Shown: positions 1 through 13,600 of the stretch, piece by piece
How positions within the stretch are numbered: the stretch's first letter is position 1
Layout of the letters: each line of letters opens with the position of its first letter
Assembly: GCF_022539665.2 (NCBI RefSeq)
Contig: NC_081339.1
Coordinates: 2,070,017-2,134,016, forward strand
Direction of reading: 5' to 3'
Source of the DNA: Daphnia carinata
Lineage: Eukaryota > Arthropoda > Branchiopoda > Diplostraca > Daphniidae
Length of the DNA stretch: 64,000 nucleotides
Notes under the pieces: model-generated
Databases searched by the model: none
Seen by the model: the letters and a program-made list of their open reading frames with translations, nothing else
Told to the model about the DNA's origin: nothing
Program-made: the position numbers and the translations under genes

Positions 1-3000
1 AGAAAGGGAACCACCTACCCCGTCTCTACTTTCGCCCGCCTTTCTTTGCTTACCAAATGAGCGGGCAGCCCAAGATATCACACACGCTCACACGCCCCCT
101 CATCGTCCATTGAAATAGATATGTAAAAGCCTATACATAAAAAAAAAAAACCTATCTCTTTTTAACACACGTGACGGGGCGCAACAGCCAGCGGGTCGGG
201 GGGGATCCAAACAGAACCAGGTGGAAACACACATGACTAGCCAAAGAAAAAAAAAAAAGGAGAGGAACATCACGGAAGAAAGTCGACCACACGAAGCAGA
301 TGGTTTTGGAACAAGACACACACACACACAACAAAAAAAAAAAAAAATATATTCCGCTTTTTTTTTTTTTCTTAATATTTTCTTTGATAGTTTGTAACAA
401 TTATCAGCAGGCAGAAAAAAAAAAAAAGAGAAAGAAATGAGAGAAGTGGTGTATATCCAGTGAACTACGTAGAGAGCGGTCAGCTTTGCGATGGTTAAGG
501 GAAATTTTGGGATAACTTTTTCTTTTTCCCCCTTCTTTTTTCGCCCTCCACTACGAAAACATCCATTATAGTTGAACCACGCCCCCCGTTAGGCCTGTCT
601 GACAGCTCCTCTACCATAACTACCGAGTTTTTTTTCAAGTCAATTTCCCCTACGTTTTGTTTTGTGCGTTCGCTTTTTGAACTTGAAGAGGCCATGAAGA
701 ATTGAAGCTGGTGGGTGAAGAGACTTGAGAGGTTGCTCTTCTCATCTGACCAGCAGTGTGCGGCGGTTTACCCGAAAAAAAAAAAAAATAACAGTGAAGA
801 GTAAAAAAAAGAACCACAGAAAATGTCAGAAGATGTTTTCTAGTGGTCAGGACGAGGGTTATCTTTCCTATATAAACTGGGGTTCTCTTATCGATTTCGG
901 TGTTATCGCGCTGCATTTTTTTACTGAAGAAAATGGTTTTTAAAAAAAGCGGCCATGCCCAGAAAGAACAAAAAAAAAAAAAAGGAGTGAAAATAGAAGG
1001 AAGGGGACAGAGTAAGAAAATACACACTTATCTTATCTATACCTATACACAGTTGTTGCAATTACTAACAAATTGGCCCTTAACATCGCTGGTAGTCTGC
1101 CACACATTTGGGGTTCGGTCACCATCCATTTTTTTAAAATGTTGTTTAACGAACAAATGTTTTTCTTTGCTTTAGCATTTCCATTTAGGCAACTACCACG
1201 TTGTAGGTATACACATGTTTTGCTTGATGGGGGTGCGCACAAACTTTTTCTTTTTTTTTTTTTTGATTAGTTCAGTAATTCGAAGCAAACAGCTTGTCGA
1301 GCTTCGTTTGTTTTTAACGGCCAATTTGTTTGTTCGTTTTATAGGACGCATCGTGTTGTGTGTGGGTGGTTTTTCAAAAATGTTTTATTAAAATACAAAG
1401 TAGCAGCCGTGTCTATCCCCTCGATCTTTTTTTTTTTTTATTGTTATATATATTTTGTTTAAAAAAAAAAAAAAAGAAGAATGAAAACAGAGTTTAGAGG
1501 AAGGATGACGACAGGGGGCTTTTTGAAAAAGAAAAAAAAAAGAGTCGTTTGGGTGATGTGATTATCTTTTTTTCTTTTTTTTTTTTTCCTTCTCGGAGGC
1601 AAATGGGGGATAGAAAAAAAAAAAACAGATTGCGTTTTTTAAGGAAATCAAACACAGTAACGGCAGACTGACGATTGCGACTTCAAAAAGCTTTTTTTTT
1701 TTTTTATTGTTTTCCACCGCTGTACATATGCGCCTAAAAGTCGTTCCAAACTCAAAGTCCCGTAAAAAAAAAAAAAAAAAAAGTACGGCACGGAAATGAT
1801 TACCTTCTTCATCCGCATCTTATCATCGTATAGCCATCCGATTTATATTTCTTTCTTTCTTTTTTTTTTTTTTTTATTTATTTGACTAGTAATCTATACA
1901 TTTCGTTTTCCCCCGCGGTTGTATGTGAGAGTGCAAGTTGAATGGTTCCGTTTAAAATGAAGCGCCTAATGTCCAACGCTGAATTATAGACCGTATAAAA
2001 AAAATATGTCTATTGATAACTCTTTTTTTTTTTTCGGTTCTAACGGTACACACACACACACACATGGCGCGCGTATACCTTTCACAGGTGTTGTAGTTGT
2101 GTACATTGTGTATACGCCAAGCCGTTGAAAAGGGCATCGGAAAAGAAACAAGGGTCGGCAAACTCTTTTTTATTTCTGTTCGCTCCGTATAGTTTTTAGT
2201 TCTTAAAAATTGAATCGTGAGGCTTCACAGCCAACCCGCTTTTGTCCGTTGAGTGATGATGACAACGCTGCGAGCGCCGGGATAAATGCGTCTTGTAGAT
2301 TGATCAATCTATACGGCAGGCATTTTCTTGCTTTCCTACTCTTATCTTTTTTTTTTTTTTTTTTTTTAAATATATTTTCTGAATTTTTATTAAAGGTATT
2401 TTGTTGTGCGAAAGGGATGTAAAAAAAAAGAGTTGGGCGCGCGGGAAATTCGGTTTTTGGTCAAGTAGGAATTGCCGGCCGCGCGCAATCGTCAGTTGGT
2501 CCACGCTGTCCGTCGTAAACTTATTACATTTCATTGCGATGTAGTAAAAATAAATAAAAAAAAAAAAAAAAAAGAAAGAAAGAGAGATGAGGAGAGAAGA
2601 GAAATATCTTGTGACAATCCCACGGCATCGGACGAACGTTGGATTATATATTTTTTTTTCCCCCGTTTGCTTGCGCATACGATAAGAACAAGAAGCGAAC
2701 GGTATTTATGATTGTGACGACTGTTGGCGACACTCGACATTAAAAAAAAAAAAAAAAAAAAAAAAGAAAGAAAGAAAGCCGTCATCGAGGTGGGCCAATA
2801 AAATAGTTTGAAAATGCGGTCTGGCCGGCGTATGGGCTACTTACTTTACAACCAAAGATGATGGCATAAAATGAATTCGAAACGAAGAACTTGACATTCG
2901 ACCTCTAATGGAAACCCAAAAGGGGCGCTGGTTTTTTTTTTTTTTTTTTTGTTGTTGTTGTTGTTATTTCGTACTCGACGGTGAAGACACCAAGGTACCG

Positions 3001-6000
3001 TGCCCATTGTTTCGAAGACTGTCCGTGTCCGTCTAGCTTGCCCGTCCGCGGCTTACAAACTCACCCACCTGTAAAAATGTATTCATTTTTATTTCATTTT
3101 TCGAGCCCATTCGTTATAAAAAAAAAATAAAAAATAAAAAATAAAATAGCCTAATCTTGAAAGTCGTTTGGCCTGGCTGCACTGTTATACACGAAGAGTC
3201 TGGCTGTCGTCTTTCTTCTTCTGTTTTGGCATCAGATTGACGGAGAGTTTCGTTACACATCGTCAAAAGAGATTCGATGGCATCTTTCTTATCCATTCTT
3301 CTCCCCCCCCCCCCCTCTTTTTTTTTTTTTTTTTATAATAGGGTCTTTGTTCACTTCGGGACTTAGTGCACGTCTCACCCTCTTTATTCTAATAGGGATG
3401 CAACCGAGAAAATTGACAGGGATAAAGAAAAAAAAAAAAATAATAATAATAAAAAATGGTAGCGAGAAATACTGAGAAATAGATGGGCAGCACATCAGTT
3501 TTTAGGTCCATCTTGCCGGCCCGCCAGTGCGGTGTGTGGCTTTCAAAGGAGAAGTCGGTAGCTTTTTTTTTTTTTTTTTTTTTTTTCATGCGAGATCGAC
3601 GACAACAGCCGCATTTTCCTTTCTCGCTCGGTACCCATCCAGATTGATAGCCCAAATGGTTTAATTGTTCTTTTTCATATTTTATAGTTTTACTATTTTG
3701 CCTGATGCGCGGCCTTCTTCATCGTTGCCCTCTCTAATCACTTTTTTTTCCGATTCGAGAATTAACCTCCAGAAAATATGAAGCCATTAAGAAATGCTTC
3801 TTCTCTTCCCAAGTGTCTACGTGCGGTACTCTCCGCTTTTTGGCTGTGCACCTAATAACAAGACGTTTCACGTCTGTCGTCTTTCCACCATCCATTTGGT
3901 TAAAAAAAAAAAGAAAAAGAAAAAGAGGAACGTTCACTTGGCTTTTATCCAGCTTCAAGAAAACAAATGTACCGTAAAGCAGGTCCCCGTGGTGCAGCCA
4001 CGCTCTTCTAGTCAAATGGCGTTTAATCTTGCCCCCAACTACCAAGTGCGGACGTACGTTTGCATCCGTCCGTACACATGCATTTGGGACTTGTCTTTTT
4101 TTTTTTTTTTTTTTCCTCTTCTCTGAGCTGCCGGAAAAAAAAAAAAAAAAACATTGGGATTACAGACGATAAGTCATAAGACGACCTACTTTTTGGAGGG
4201 AGGGATTGGCAAATAAAAAAAAGCGGATCGAAAGGATGACTTTTGCTTACTATGTTCTTTTCTGAGGGGATGATCTTTGTTGATGACGAGTTCCAACTCC
4301 GCCCCCGCAAGTCATACATACCTTCGTTCACCACTTAACTGGCCTTTCACACGCTGCGACAATCGGCTTTTTTTTTTTCTTCTTCTTCTTTCTTGTTTGG
4401 AGTCTCTTCATTCCACGAATTCTTCTTTTGTCTGTAGAAAAAAAAAAGAAAAGAAGAAAATATTTCACACACTCGTGTGGATAAGGAAATATATATAAAA
4501 AAAGGGAACGTGTCGAAGGACGGCGGGTCGCCGCAGTCAGGTCGATATCCAGCTGAAAAGGTCAACTGGTTAAAAGCCCCTTTTTTTTTTCTTCTTCTTC
4601 TTCTTAGACCTGATCTAATCCTTTAGCCCCTTAACTCCCCCTCCCCTTTCCTTCTGTGTTTTTTTGTTTTTTTTTCCGTACCAGTAACTTGGCTGCAATG
4701 TATCCCTCTGCTTTCCTTGTGTACTGCAACTCTGAAAAGATGAAACGTTTGACGGAGATGGGCCTACATCAATGTCGGTGGTGTTTTTTTTTTGTGTTTT
4801 GTACTCCGCCTCGGCTTTTTTTTTTTTTTTTTTTTGCTTTTCTTCTTTGTTGTGATCCAAAGAAAACGGAATCCTGTCGAAATTGTTGTTCTGTAGTCGG
4901 CATATTTGCATCCATCTCGGTACAATAACAAGAGACCCCATAGTAAGCCTGTCCGCCCAAGCTATATGGGCATTCTTTTCAGTTGCAAATTTTCAAAGAC
5001 TTGTACACATATCAGCCATAGATGTGTAGATTGGGCTTCTTTTCCTATACATCCAAAACTAAAGGAATGTTGTAGTACGATGTACATTTGAAGGGGAAGG
5101 GGGTTAACTTTGTTTCTAGACAAGAATTTTAAGAGTTCATCTCCTTTTTTTTTTTTGTAGCCAAATGCGCTTACAGATTACAAAAAAAAAAAAAAAAATA
5201 AGAAAAGGAAATGAGAAATCGATAGATTTCTAATATCAATCTGTAGTCTTTGGCAATGGTTGGCTAACGACCGTTCCCCTCACTGCTTAATTGATTGATT
5301 GGAGAGTAGAAAGAAAAGGCGTTAACTATTTGAGCTCTTTCTGCCGAGGCTCTGTAGAGAAGTCTAGACGTGCAGATCAATCTTGGTGTCGAACTACTGC
5401 GAATTACGTAACGGAAACCTGAACAACTGAGACTACCCTTTCCTACTTTTTTCTTTTGGAGGGAGGGAGGGGGGGGGGAAATCTTTCGTAATTCACTTGA
5501 TTATTTTGCATTTGAAAGACGAGGAACCACACCCTGATTCGATGCGAACGAAAAAGAAAAAAAAAAAATGTTTGAAAATCCATTGTGGGATGCTCTTTTC
5601 ACTTCTAAATCTTATGGGCGATGATTTGAAAAAAAAAAAAAGAAAAATAATGAAAACGAAAATGAAAATGATTTTCAGATGCTTCTGGTGATTTTGGCTG
5701 CCGTGGCGGGGGAAATTGAATATGCGTGCGGTGAGTTGATTTTTTCTCCCACTTGATGATGAGGGCACCTATACGTAAGAGCTAACAGCAAGCCAAGATG
5801 AAGAGGGACCCTGACGAAGCAAATAAAAAAAAAAAAAAACCCTAATCGAATGGTGGGCCAAGGTATGGCGCCCTAAACCAATATTTGATTCATCATTTTC
5901 ACATCCTCCACCCCATTCGAAAAAAAAAAAAAAAAAAAAACAAGCTGGAAAGAAGAGCGAAACGGAATACAAGGCAAAGAAAAAAAAAAAAAAAAAAAAA

Positions 6001-7503
6001 AGAGAGGGGAGGATAACACAGTCAGATTACAATTAGATGACACAGCGGGATTTCTCAATTTCTCCCCACAAAACTCGCGGGCGGTGGCGGCGGTCGACGG
6101 CCCTGGCGCCCCAACATCCAGCGAACCTTGTATAAATACATTTTATGTTTTCTTCAATTCTTTTTTTTTTTTTTTAGAACAAATCAAACAGGAAGAAAAT
6201 AATTCCTCCCCCTCCCCCCACCCTCCAAAAAAAAAAAAAATAAATAAAAAAAATGTGTGAACTTTCACGTGTGTACACATCAATGATTGCAATTCGTTTC
6301 ATTTTATTTGGAAACCTCATGATTCATTCAGTTGGAAGAATTTCATCATTCGATGCAAGTATGTACACTCAACGACCCCCTGTACAATTAATCCGCCATT
6401 CCGGCGGTACCACGAACGCACCGGGCTTTCCATTACACGACGTTTTTATCTGCTTCTTATGTTTTGCAACCGAAGCTCTACCTTGCACTATTTACAAATT
6501 CAAATGAAAGAAACGTGCTGTTTTCCTGCTGTTTTTTTTTTTTTTTTTTTTTTTTTTTTGGAAGAGAGGACCAGCCCCTTCCTTTTTCTTTCTTTATCGA
6601 TATTTACGAATTGTAAATTTCTTTTTTTTTTTTTTTTTTCCTACGTAACATTGCAAATGAAATGTCAGTTGAAAATGTCGAACAAGGTTAGTCCAGACCT
6701 CCCATGCCGAGCTCTTGTTTTTTTTTTTTTATTATTATTGCAACAAGAAAAGTGTTTTGCCTGGAGCACATTTTTTTCTTTAACTTGTGCGGATCTCGAT
6801 CGATTATTCCGTCCCCCGCTTTTTCCTTGTGCCAATTCCGCAGAGAGGAGGAGAAACGAGATTCTTATACGTAACAGACGGACTCGTTTTTTTTTTTTTT
6901 TTTTGCCTACCAAGTAAAAAAAAAAAAAAAAAAAACCAACAGCGCACAAATTGCTTTGTGGGACGTGTTATTATCATTGCGACAAGAGAAATGCTTTTTC
7001 AATAGATAAAGCTATGTATAGAAAAAGGAACAGCTGTTCCTGTAGTGAATTCTTTCTTATCTCAATCGGCCGACAATGCCATTTTAGAATATCTCTTTTT
7101 AAGCTGTGCACTATCCGTTTCATATCAGGCACCTTTTCCTTTTTATGTGTATACGAATTGTCGTACACCCGCTGTCGACGTTGCTCAAACTCCTTTTGGC
7201 CATTTGGCTTAAAGTTTAAGAAGCGCATTCAGCAAAATAATAATCCAAAACTCTTACGTCTAGATCGTAAACTTGGTTTGTATACGTTATATGATGTTCG
7301 TACGGATTCGTTGTTGCCCCTATCCTTTCTGAACTCAAATCAGCATAGCCAAAAGCAGCTCGAATAACTAAGTCTTTCTCCCCTCCGCTCTAGTGTATTT
7401 GTCTACACACCGAGAGGAAAAAAATATGTTTTGAATTGAAAACGTTTTGCTGGATGAGGACGAGTTGCCCGGATCAACTTGCTGACTCAGCTGGCCAAGA
7501 CTG

Positions 7504-7536
<33 letters not shown>

Positions 7537-9034
7537 CCATATCAAGTTGCTGTTTTCATCCCAGGTGATGGTCTCTTATATAAAAAGGGAAACTGCCACG
7601 TTTGAATACGACGGCCGCGCCTGATATATCAACCCGCACCCCCAAACGAATCGCAAGAGCGTAGATATTAATTCTCAAATTCATACCCACGACAAGGAAG
7701 ACAACAACAAAATTCACAATTTCATAAAATATTATTTTCATTTTTATTAGAAATGCCGAGAAGAGACCAATCATTTTTGTTGTATCTTTTTCACAAGTTT
7801 ATTTTGAAAAAAAACAAAACAAAAAACTGTTGGTGATGTTGACGATAACTGCAGTTGTGTGTACGCGGGCAAGCGGAATGACTGCAGTTTCTCTTCTGTT
7901 TTTTTGTTTTTGTTTTTTTCCTTGAGTTTTTGGCTGGCAAACGAGTGCCATGAAGAAAAGCCTACACGTTTTGAAAGAGGAGACTTTGAAAGCCTTCGTC
8001 TTCGTCTCCTTACAAACGGCGTCAGGGAATTGACGGTTGATTAACCTTTAGCTATGCACTCAGCCTCTATCGGCAAAGGCAACATGCGATAATGCGTCAT
8101 GCCTACAGGGGACGAATACGTCAATTCAAATCAGATGATCAGAAATCCCCCCCCCCCCCAAAAAAAAAAAAAAAAAAAAAAAAACTTGTCCGCCTTCTCT
8201 CTCGCTGCTTTACCGGTTATTGCCTTTCCATTTGACCATCTTTTATTTTTTTTTTTTGTTTTTTTTTTCCCACCTGACCAGACCTGAGAGGAAACTCGTG
8301 TTGGGCTACTGGCTGATAAAAAAACATTGAAAAAAAAAAAGAAAAAAATACTTAAATTTTCTAGCGATTTATTCGGGGTGAAGTGACGCACCGTTAAAGG
8401 ATGTGGTCAAAATTTTAAAGTCGAGATCGATTTGAAAAGTCATCAATAAAACTGGAATCCTCTCTCTACGGTGTAGTTTGTCTACAGGAGCGTTCGCACG
8501 ACATGCAACACTTCATATTTGGTCACAGCAGGTCCGAGCAGACGAGCAAATGAGACATGATTTAGCTTTTGCTTTCAAATCTTGACGAAAACTGACATCG
8601 CATTTGGATCGATGAACGCTAACGATGCAAACCAAATACGGCAAAAATATGTCTTCGACTGAATTCTTTCTTATTTTATTATTATTTTTTTTTCGTCTGC
8701 AGATCAACAACTTTCGCTTTGGTGTTCGTCGTGATTATTGCCACGTAGAAGGTCAACACAGGAATGCAAAAAAAAGAAAAAAAAATCATCATTTCTTGTA
8801 TACACACACGTTCGGTGAACGCACAGAGAATGAAACTTTCTTATTTATTTTATTTTTTTATATAGGTAAAGTACATTTGCCAATCGTCCTACGAGTGTAT
8901 GATCGGATAAGCGGGCAGCCTGGGCGTCCGATCTGTCCATCCATCATGCTCAAAGTCTGGGCAATGTGTAAGCCGGGATTGGCAAATGAATCGCTGACTC
9001 GAGTGCACAGCTGTTGCTTGAAGATTGGATCACA

Positions 9035-9040
<6 letters not shown>

Positions 9041-9067
<27 letters not shown>
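9041..9067. repeat. (AT)n microsatellite
   Basis: About 13 uninterrupted AT dinucleotides, followed by a short interrupted TATA tract. Confidence 0.9.
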
Positions 9068-9068
<1 letters not shown>

Positions 9069-10553
9069 GTATATACTGGACTCTTTACAACATCCTTGGC
9101 TGGCCTACTGTGTAATTCGATGTTCACCTTGGAGTCAACGGTGAAGGGAGCTTTAAAGAACGAGAGAGAGAAAGCTGAAAGAAATAGATACAGCATATCC
9201 CGCTGCGTGAACCTTTATTCCCCTACCTAGTTTTTCATCTTCGTTCCCTATAAATCTCTTTTTCTTTTTCATCTCCTGTGGAAAAAAAAAAAAAAAATAA
9301 AATCTCGAAAAAAACCCCGTCGTTGGAGCATCGAAAAGAGAATCAAGTCGCACTACGAGCCATTAACTTGGAACAATGAACATCAATCCCACGCAGATTT
9401 TTTGACGCCCTTGCAAAAGCCCTATTTCATTTTTTTTTTTTTTTTTCTTGTACCTATAAAAACATGAAAAGAAGAAGGCCTCGCTATGGGGGTTGTTGCT
9501 GTTCCAGATGCGTAGCGAGTTATTCAAACGGTAATGGAGCAACTGATGTCGAAATTATCGATTTGTTCTGCCCTTTTGAAACACTCCCAAACATTGGATT
9601 TCTTTTTCTTTTTGAATTCCTTGGCTGACTTGAGACATTCTTGTTTGTAACCACAGTTCTAAACTGATGCTCACGTTTCAGGATGTGCGATTGTTATCTT
9701 TCGTTCTTCTTCCACTTTTGTACAAACCCCCCTGCAACATCTTACTGAAGGCTGCATATGATCAAAACGGAGATCCATTTGTCAGATTGGTAAAATGAAA
9801 TCCATTCGTGCTTTGATGCCACGTTCGGATAGCAATTCTCAACAACAACAAAAAAAAAAAAATAGAGAGCCACTACAACCGCGCATTTCAAACGGATGAA
9901 AACCATATGATTCCCTTGAAGAGGCCCAAATCGAAAAAAAAAAAGGAATGTAAAGTTCAACGAGTGTGTGGGCTCAATATGTCGGACATGTTTGACAACA
10001 AATTTCAAAGATCGATTCGAACTGCGTTCGGCTTCAACAAGAGGATGATAAATAGAAAAAGAGTTCCCAACATTCGGGTTTGCCTTGTTTGAAAAACAGG
10101 GTCACGTGTTCTACAGCGATACACTGTAGAGGTACGTTTTTTAAAGCGAAATGTTTAAGGGCATCGTCTATCGTTTTCTTCCATTCTGCCCTTTTTTCCC
10201 TCCCCTTTTTTTTTTTTTATTTCATTATCCCTCCCACGAATGTATATACATAAATATTGGGACGACCCCTCCGTTTCCTGTTGGACCCCCAAAAACTTTT
10301 GACACTCACCCGTACATAAAGGCTACAAACGCCCATGTAGAACGACGACTAGGATCCATATAATCTTTGTCTTTCCCGCAGACCCCCTGGCCGTTTCTCC
10401 CTTTATTCCTACCCTCCATACACACACACACATACACACACTACAAGAAGAAGAATACAAGAGGAAGATAGCGCCTCTTTCCTAGGGCATTTCGGAGAAC
10501 CCCTGTCGTGAAAGGTGGGCCAACAGCCCCAGCAGAAAAGAATAAAGAAGATG

Positions 10554-10601
10554 GTGTGTGTGTGTGTGTGTGTGTGCGTAGGGAATGCGTGTGTGTGTGT
10601 G
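10554..10601. repeat. (GT)n microsatellite, interrupted
   Basis: Two GT tracts separated by about 14 bases. A related CA tract lies at about 10420-10441 and another GT tract at about 10756-10771. Confidence 0.85.
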
Positions 10602-13600
10602 TTATAGGTAAAAAAAAAAAAAAAAAACGTACTGTGTGTGTAGAGGCATAGCAAAGAGCCCACAGCTTCTTTTCTCACCGAAACACAATGTTTTTCTTCA
10701 TTCCACAAAATGAAGTGAGGCTAAAAAAGAAGTGGAGGGCCAAATAGGAGGGAGGTGTGTGTGTGTGTGTATGTTTGGTAGGTTTAGCGGGGGTCCAATA
10801 AAAACAAGCCTGAAATATAAAGGTATGGGTTTATTTCTTTTTTCTTTTTTTTTTTTCCCAAACAGGCCTACGTATAATAGGCGTGCATTCAATAGATTGA
10901 AGAATAGAGACGACGAGAGTTTAACACCATATAGCCAAAAGAGGATCCCCCTCTCGACGATTTGCTCTTATATAGGCCTACAGCCGGATGATTTCCATGG
11001 CGTATATTTCTTTTTTGGAACGCCAAAACTCTACTAGTCCTACATCCTCCATTGTTGTTCAACTGTGTGCTCTTCCTTTATTCATATACGTTTTTCTTTT
11101 TCTTTTTTTTTTATTCAACACAAAATCTTGTGTGTGTGTCCTCCAATGACTGTCGTGTCAACTAGAGATTCATGTAGAGAGGAAGCAGTTGAAGCCATTC
11201 ATTTTTTTTTTTTTTTCATAAAAATAGCCAGTATTTGAAGAATGCCAACAGCATGGAGAGGGCAACATGGACCCGCACTACTTTGTTAAGAAAAAGACTA
11301 TTTTCCACACACAAAAAATGATTGGGAAGGAAACATTACACATGGCGCGTTAAGATTCGAAGTTAACACACACACGCACAGCCTTTTCTTCAAAATGTTG
11401 CCAGCACGTGTCTTTTGGATATTACATTTCGACTTCCGGCAGGAGTTACTGCTCTCTACCATATTACACTGTGCCATTGTAGTTTACGAGCTGGCTTAAT
11501 TGGCGAGTCTGTTAAGAACCTAAAGTGGGTCGCTCCTCTTTCCTAACCACCCGTTTTAAAGACGTTCTACGAAAGAAGAAGAAAAACAAAACTAATAAAC
11601 GTCAATTCCTGCCATCGTTAACTTGTTTTTCTTCTTCTTTTTTTTTTTAAGTGATAATAATTGAATATAAATCCTGTTACACATCCAGAGAATGTGTGTA
11701 CATAATAGTCCCTAAGCAAAATTTAATTAACAAACGATGATAGTTGCCCTAACGTCTACGGGCCAGCAGTTCGCGTGTTATATTGGTGATTGTATAGCGA
11801 CAGATTTAAGGTTACGACTTGATAAGTGAAGAAAAAAACAACATGTGCTGCACGACTGAAAACACGCGTAAACGGAGGGCAGCTGACATGCCGTGATGCG
11901 AAATGATGAAAGACAGGCAAGAGCATTCAGCTTTTTTTTTTTCTTTGTAATTGAAAGCAAACGCGTTCAAAAAGTACAGCAGAGAAGACGTTGCGTTTTC
12001 GTTTCCCCCATTTTTGGGGGGATAAATTTATTCCAGACATTGACGCAGGAGGGCGCAGTCATAGATGTGTATCAATGGCGATATGGGTTGATAAGTGCTC
12101 ACAAGAGGCCCCCAATAAAAATAATAAAAAAACTTGTTTTTGGCTGCAAATGAAAGAAAAGGGTCTGTCGTGTCCCCTCGTATTCAGATGAATGAGCCAC
12201 TCTCCAGAGAGCCATATCATTTTTTCGATTGCCAAGAGTTTTTCATTTCCAGAAATAAAAGTACGGCAAATAAATATAAAAAAAAAAGAAGAAGAAGAAG
12301 AAGAAGCAGAAGCTTTCATTAAGAAAAAAAAATCAAGGGATTGGACGCAATGACACTCTTGGGAATGGGAAGGATATGGTAGACAAAGGAGTCATAGATA
12401 TAGTCGCTCGGGTCAAAGAGATATAGCCCCCTGCATACACACACAAGTTGCACTGCATATAATTGGCCTGCGTGTCTGAGATGTATATATACATACGATG
12501 TAGACATATACGAACCATTAGGTTGGCTGGCGGTACGTCGCCTGTCGGCTTCATCCGATTCTTTGCAGACCACGGCCCAAGAATCGTTTTGGCTTGACTC
12601 GAGATGTGTTTCAATTTCATTTTGGCGAACGGTTAAGGTTCGTCGACATCGCGCTAATTGGTGGGGAAATGTATTCAAACGTCGCCTTCAAGTATACAAC
12701 TTTTTGTTTTTGAATTCTTGGGGCATGATAGATGGCGCTCTTCAAGTTTGCTAGAACACAGGCGTGGTTTTTATACATTCTCACATTGTAGAGAAAAAGA
12801 GAGGAACAAACTAATATTGCGTTTTCAAGACGCTATTTAAGCTGATGAATGAAGAGCAGCATCTGGTGGCATGGCGGAAATGGCTCTATATGTGGCAGAC
12901 CAATTGGTGAAGTCATGTGTGTGTGTGCTATATGTACGTTAGCATTATGTGTGCGTGTGTGTATTAACTTTTCTTCGTTTACAAACGCGCCTTTTGAGCT
13001 GCGTTGGATGTTATTGCCCGGCAGTCGTGAAACAGATATCGTAAAGCAGCTCAGTTGACAGCGGCTTTCAGTCTCAGCTGACACCTCCAGTCGCCCTCCC
13101 TATTTCGTCCCTTTTTTGTTTTGTTTTTTTGGCTTGAACTATAATCTACTATTTTTTTCGTATCAACCCCATTTTTACATAAGAGTCGTAAGAGTGCGAA
13201 TGACTTGTGCAGCCGCTTGAACCCGCAACCCTTCTCTCTCTTTTCATGCGTGACTGCCTCCCCCGTACGAGTTTCAACTTGCCTGCATAAAATGGCCATT
13301 GTGAATGAGGTCTGCAAATAAATATCTTGACACGCACCCAACAAAAAAAAAAAAATATGGAACAAGGGGAAGGATATAGTCAAGATAGCCATCTTGGCAG
13401 CAATAAAGCAAGAAGGGAATACTTTAAATAAAAGAATAACGGAAATAAGCCGCCAAAAAAGAAAGAAACATTGTTTTTTTTGTTTTTTTTTTATTTTGCG
13501 TACGTGTGTGATGTCCTGCTTTCCTTGTACACACATGGTGGCTTTTGCCTGCGAAAGCTGATAAGCTACCATAGAGGATAGAAAGGAGCAAGAGGACAAG

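Noticed and set aside
6459-7367. Plus-strand open frames of 138-152 codons
   Set aside because: They are driven by T runs or have random composition. No splice partners or conserved motifs.
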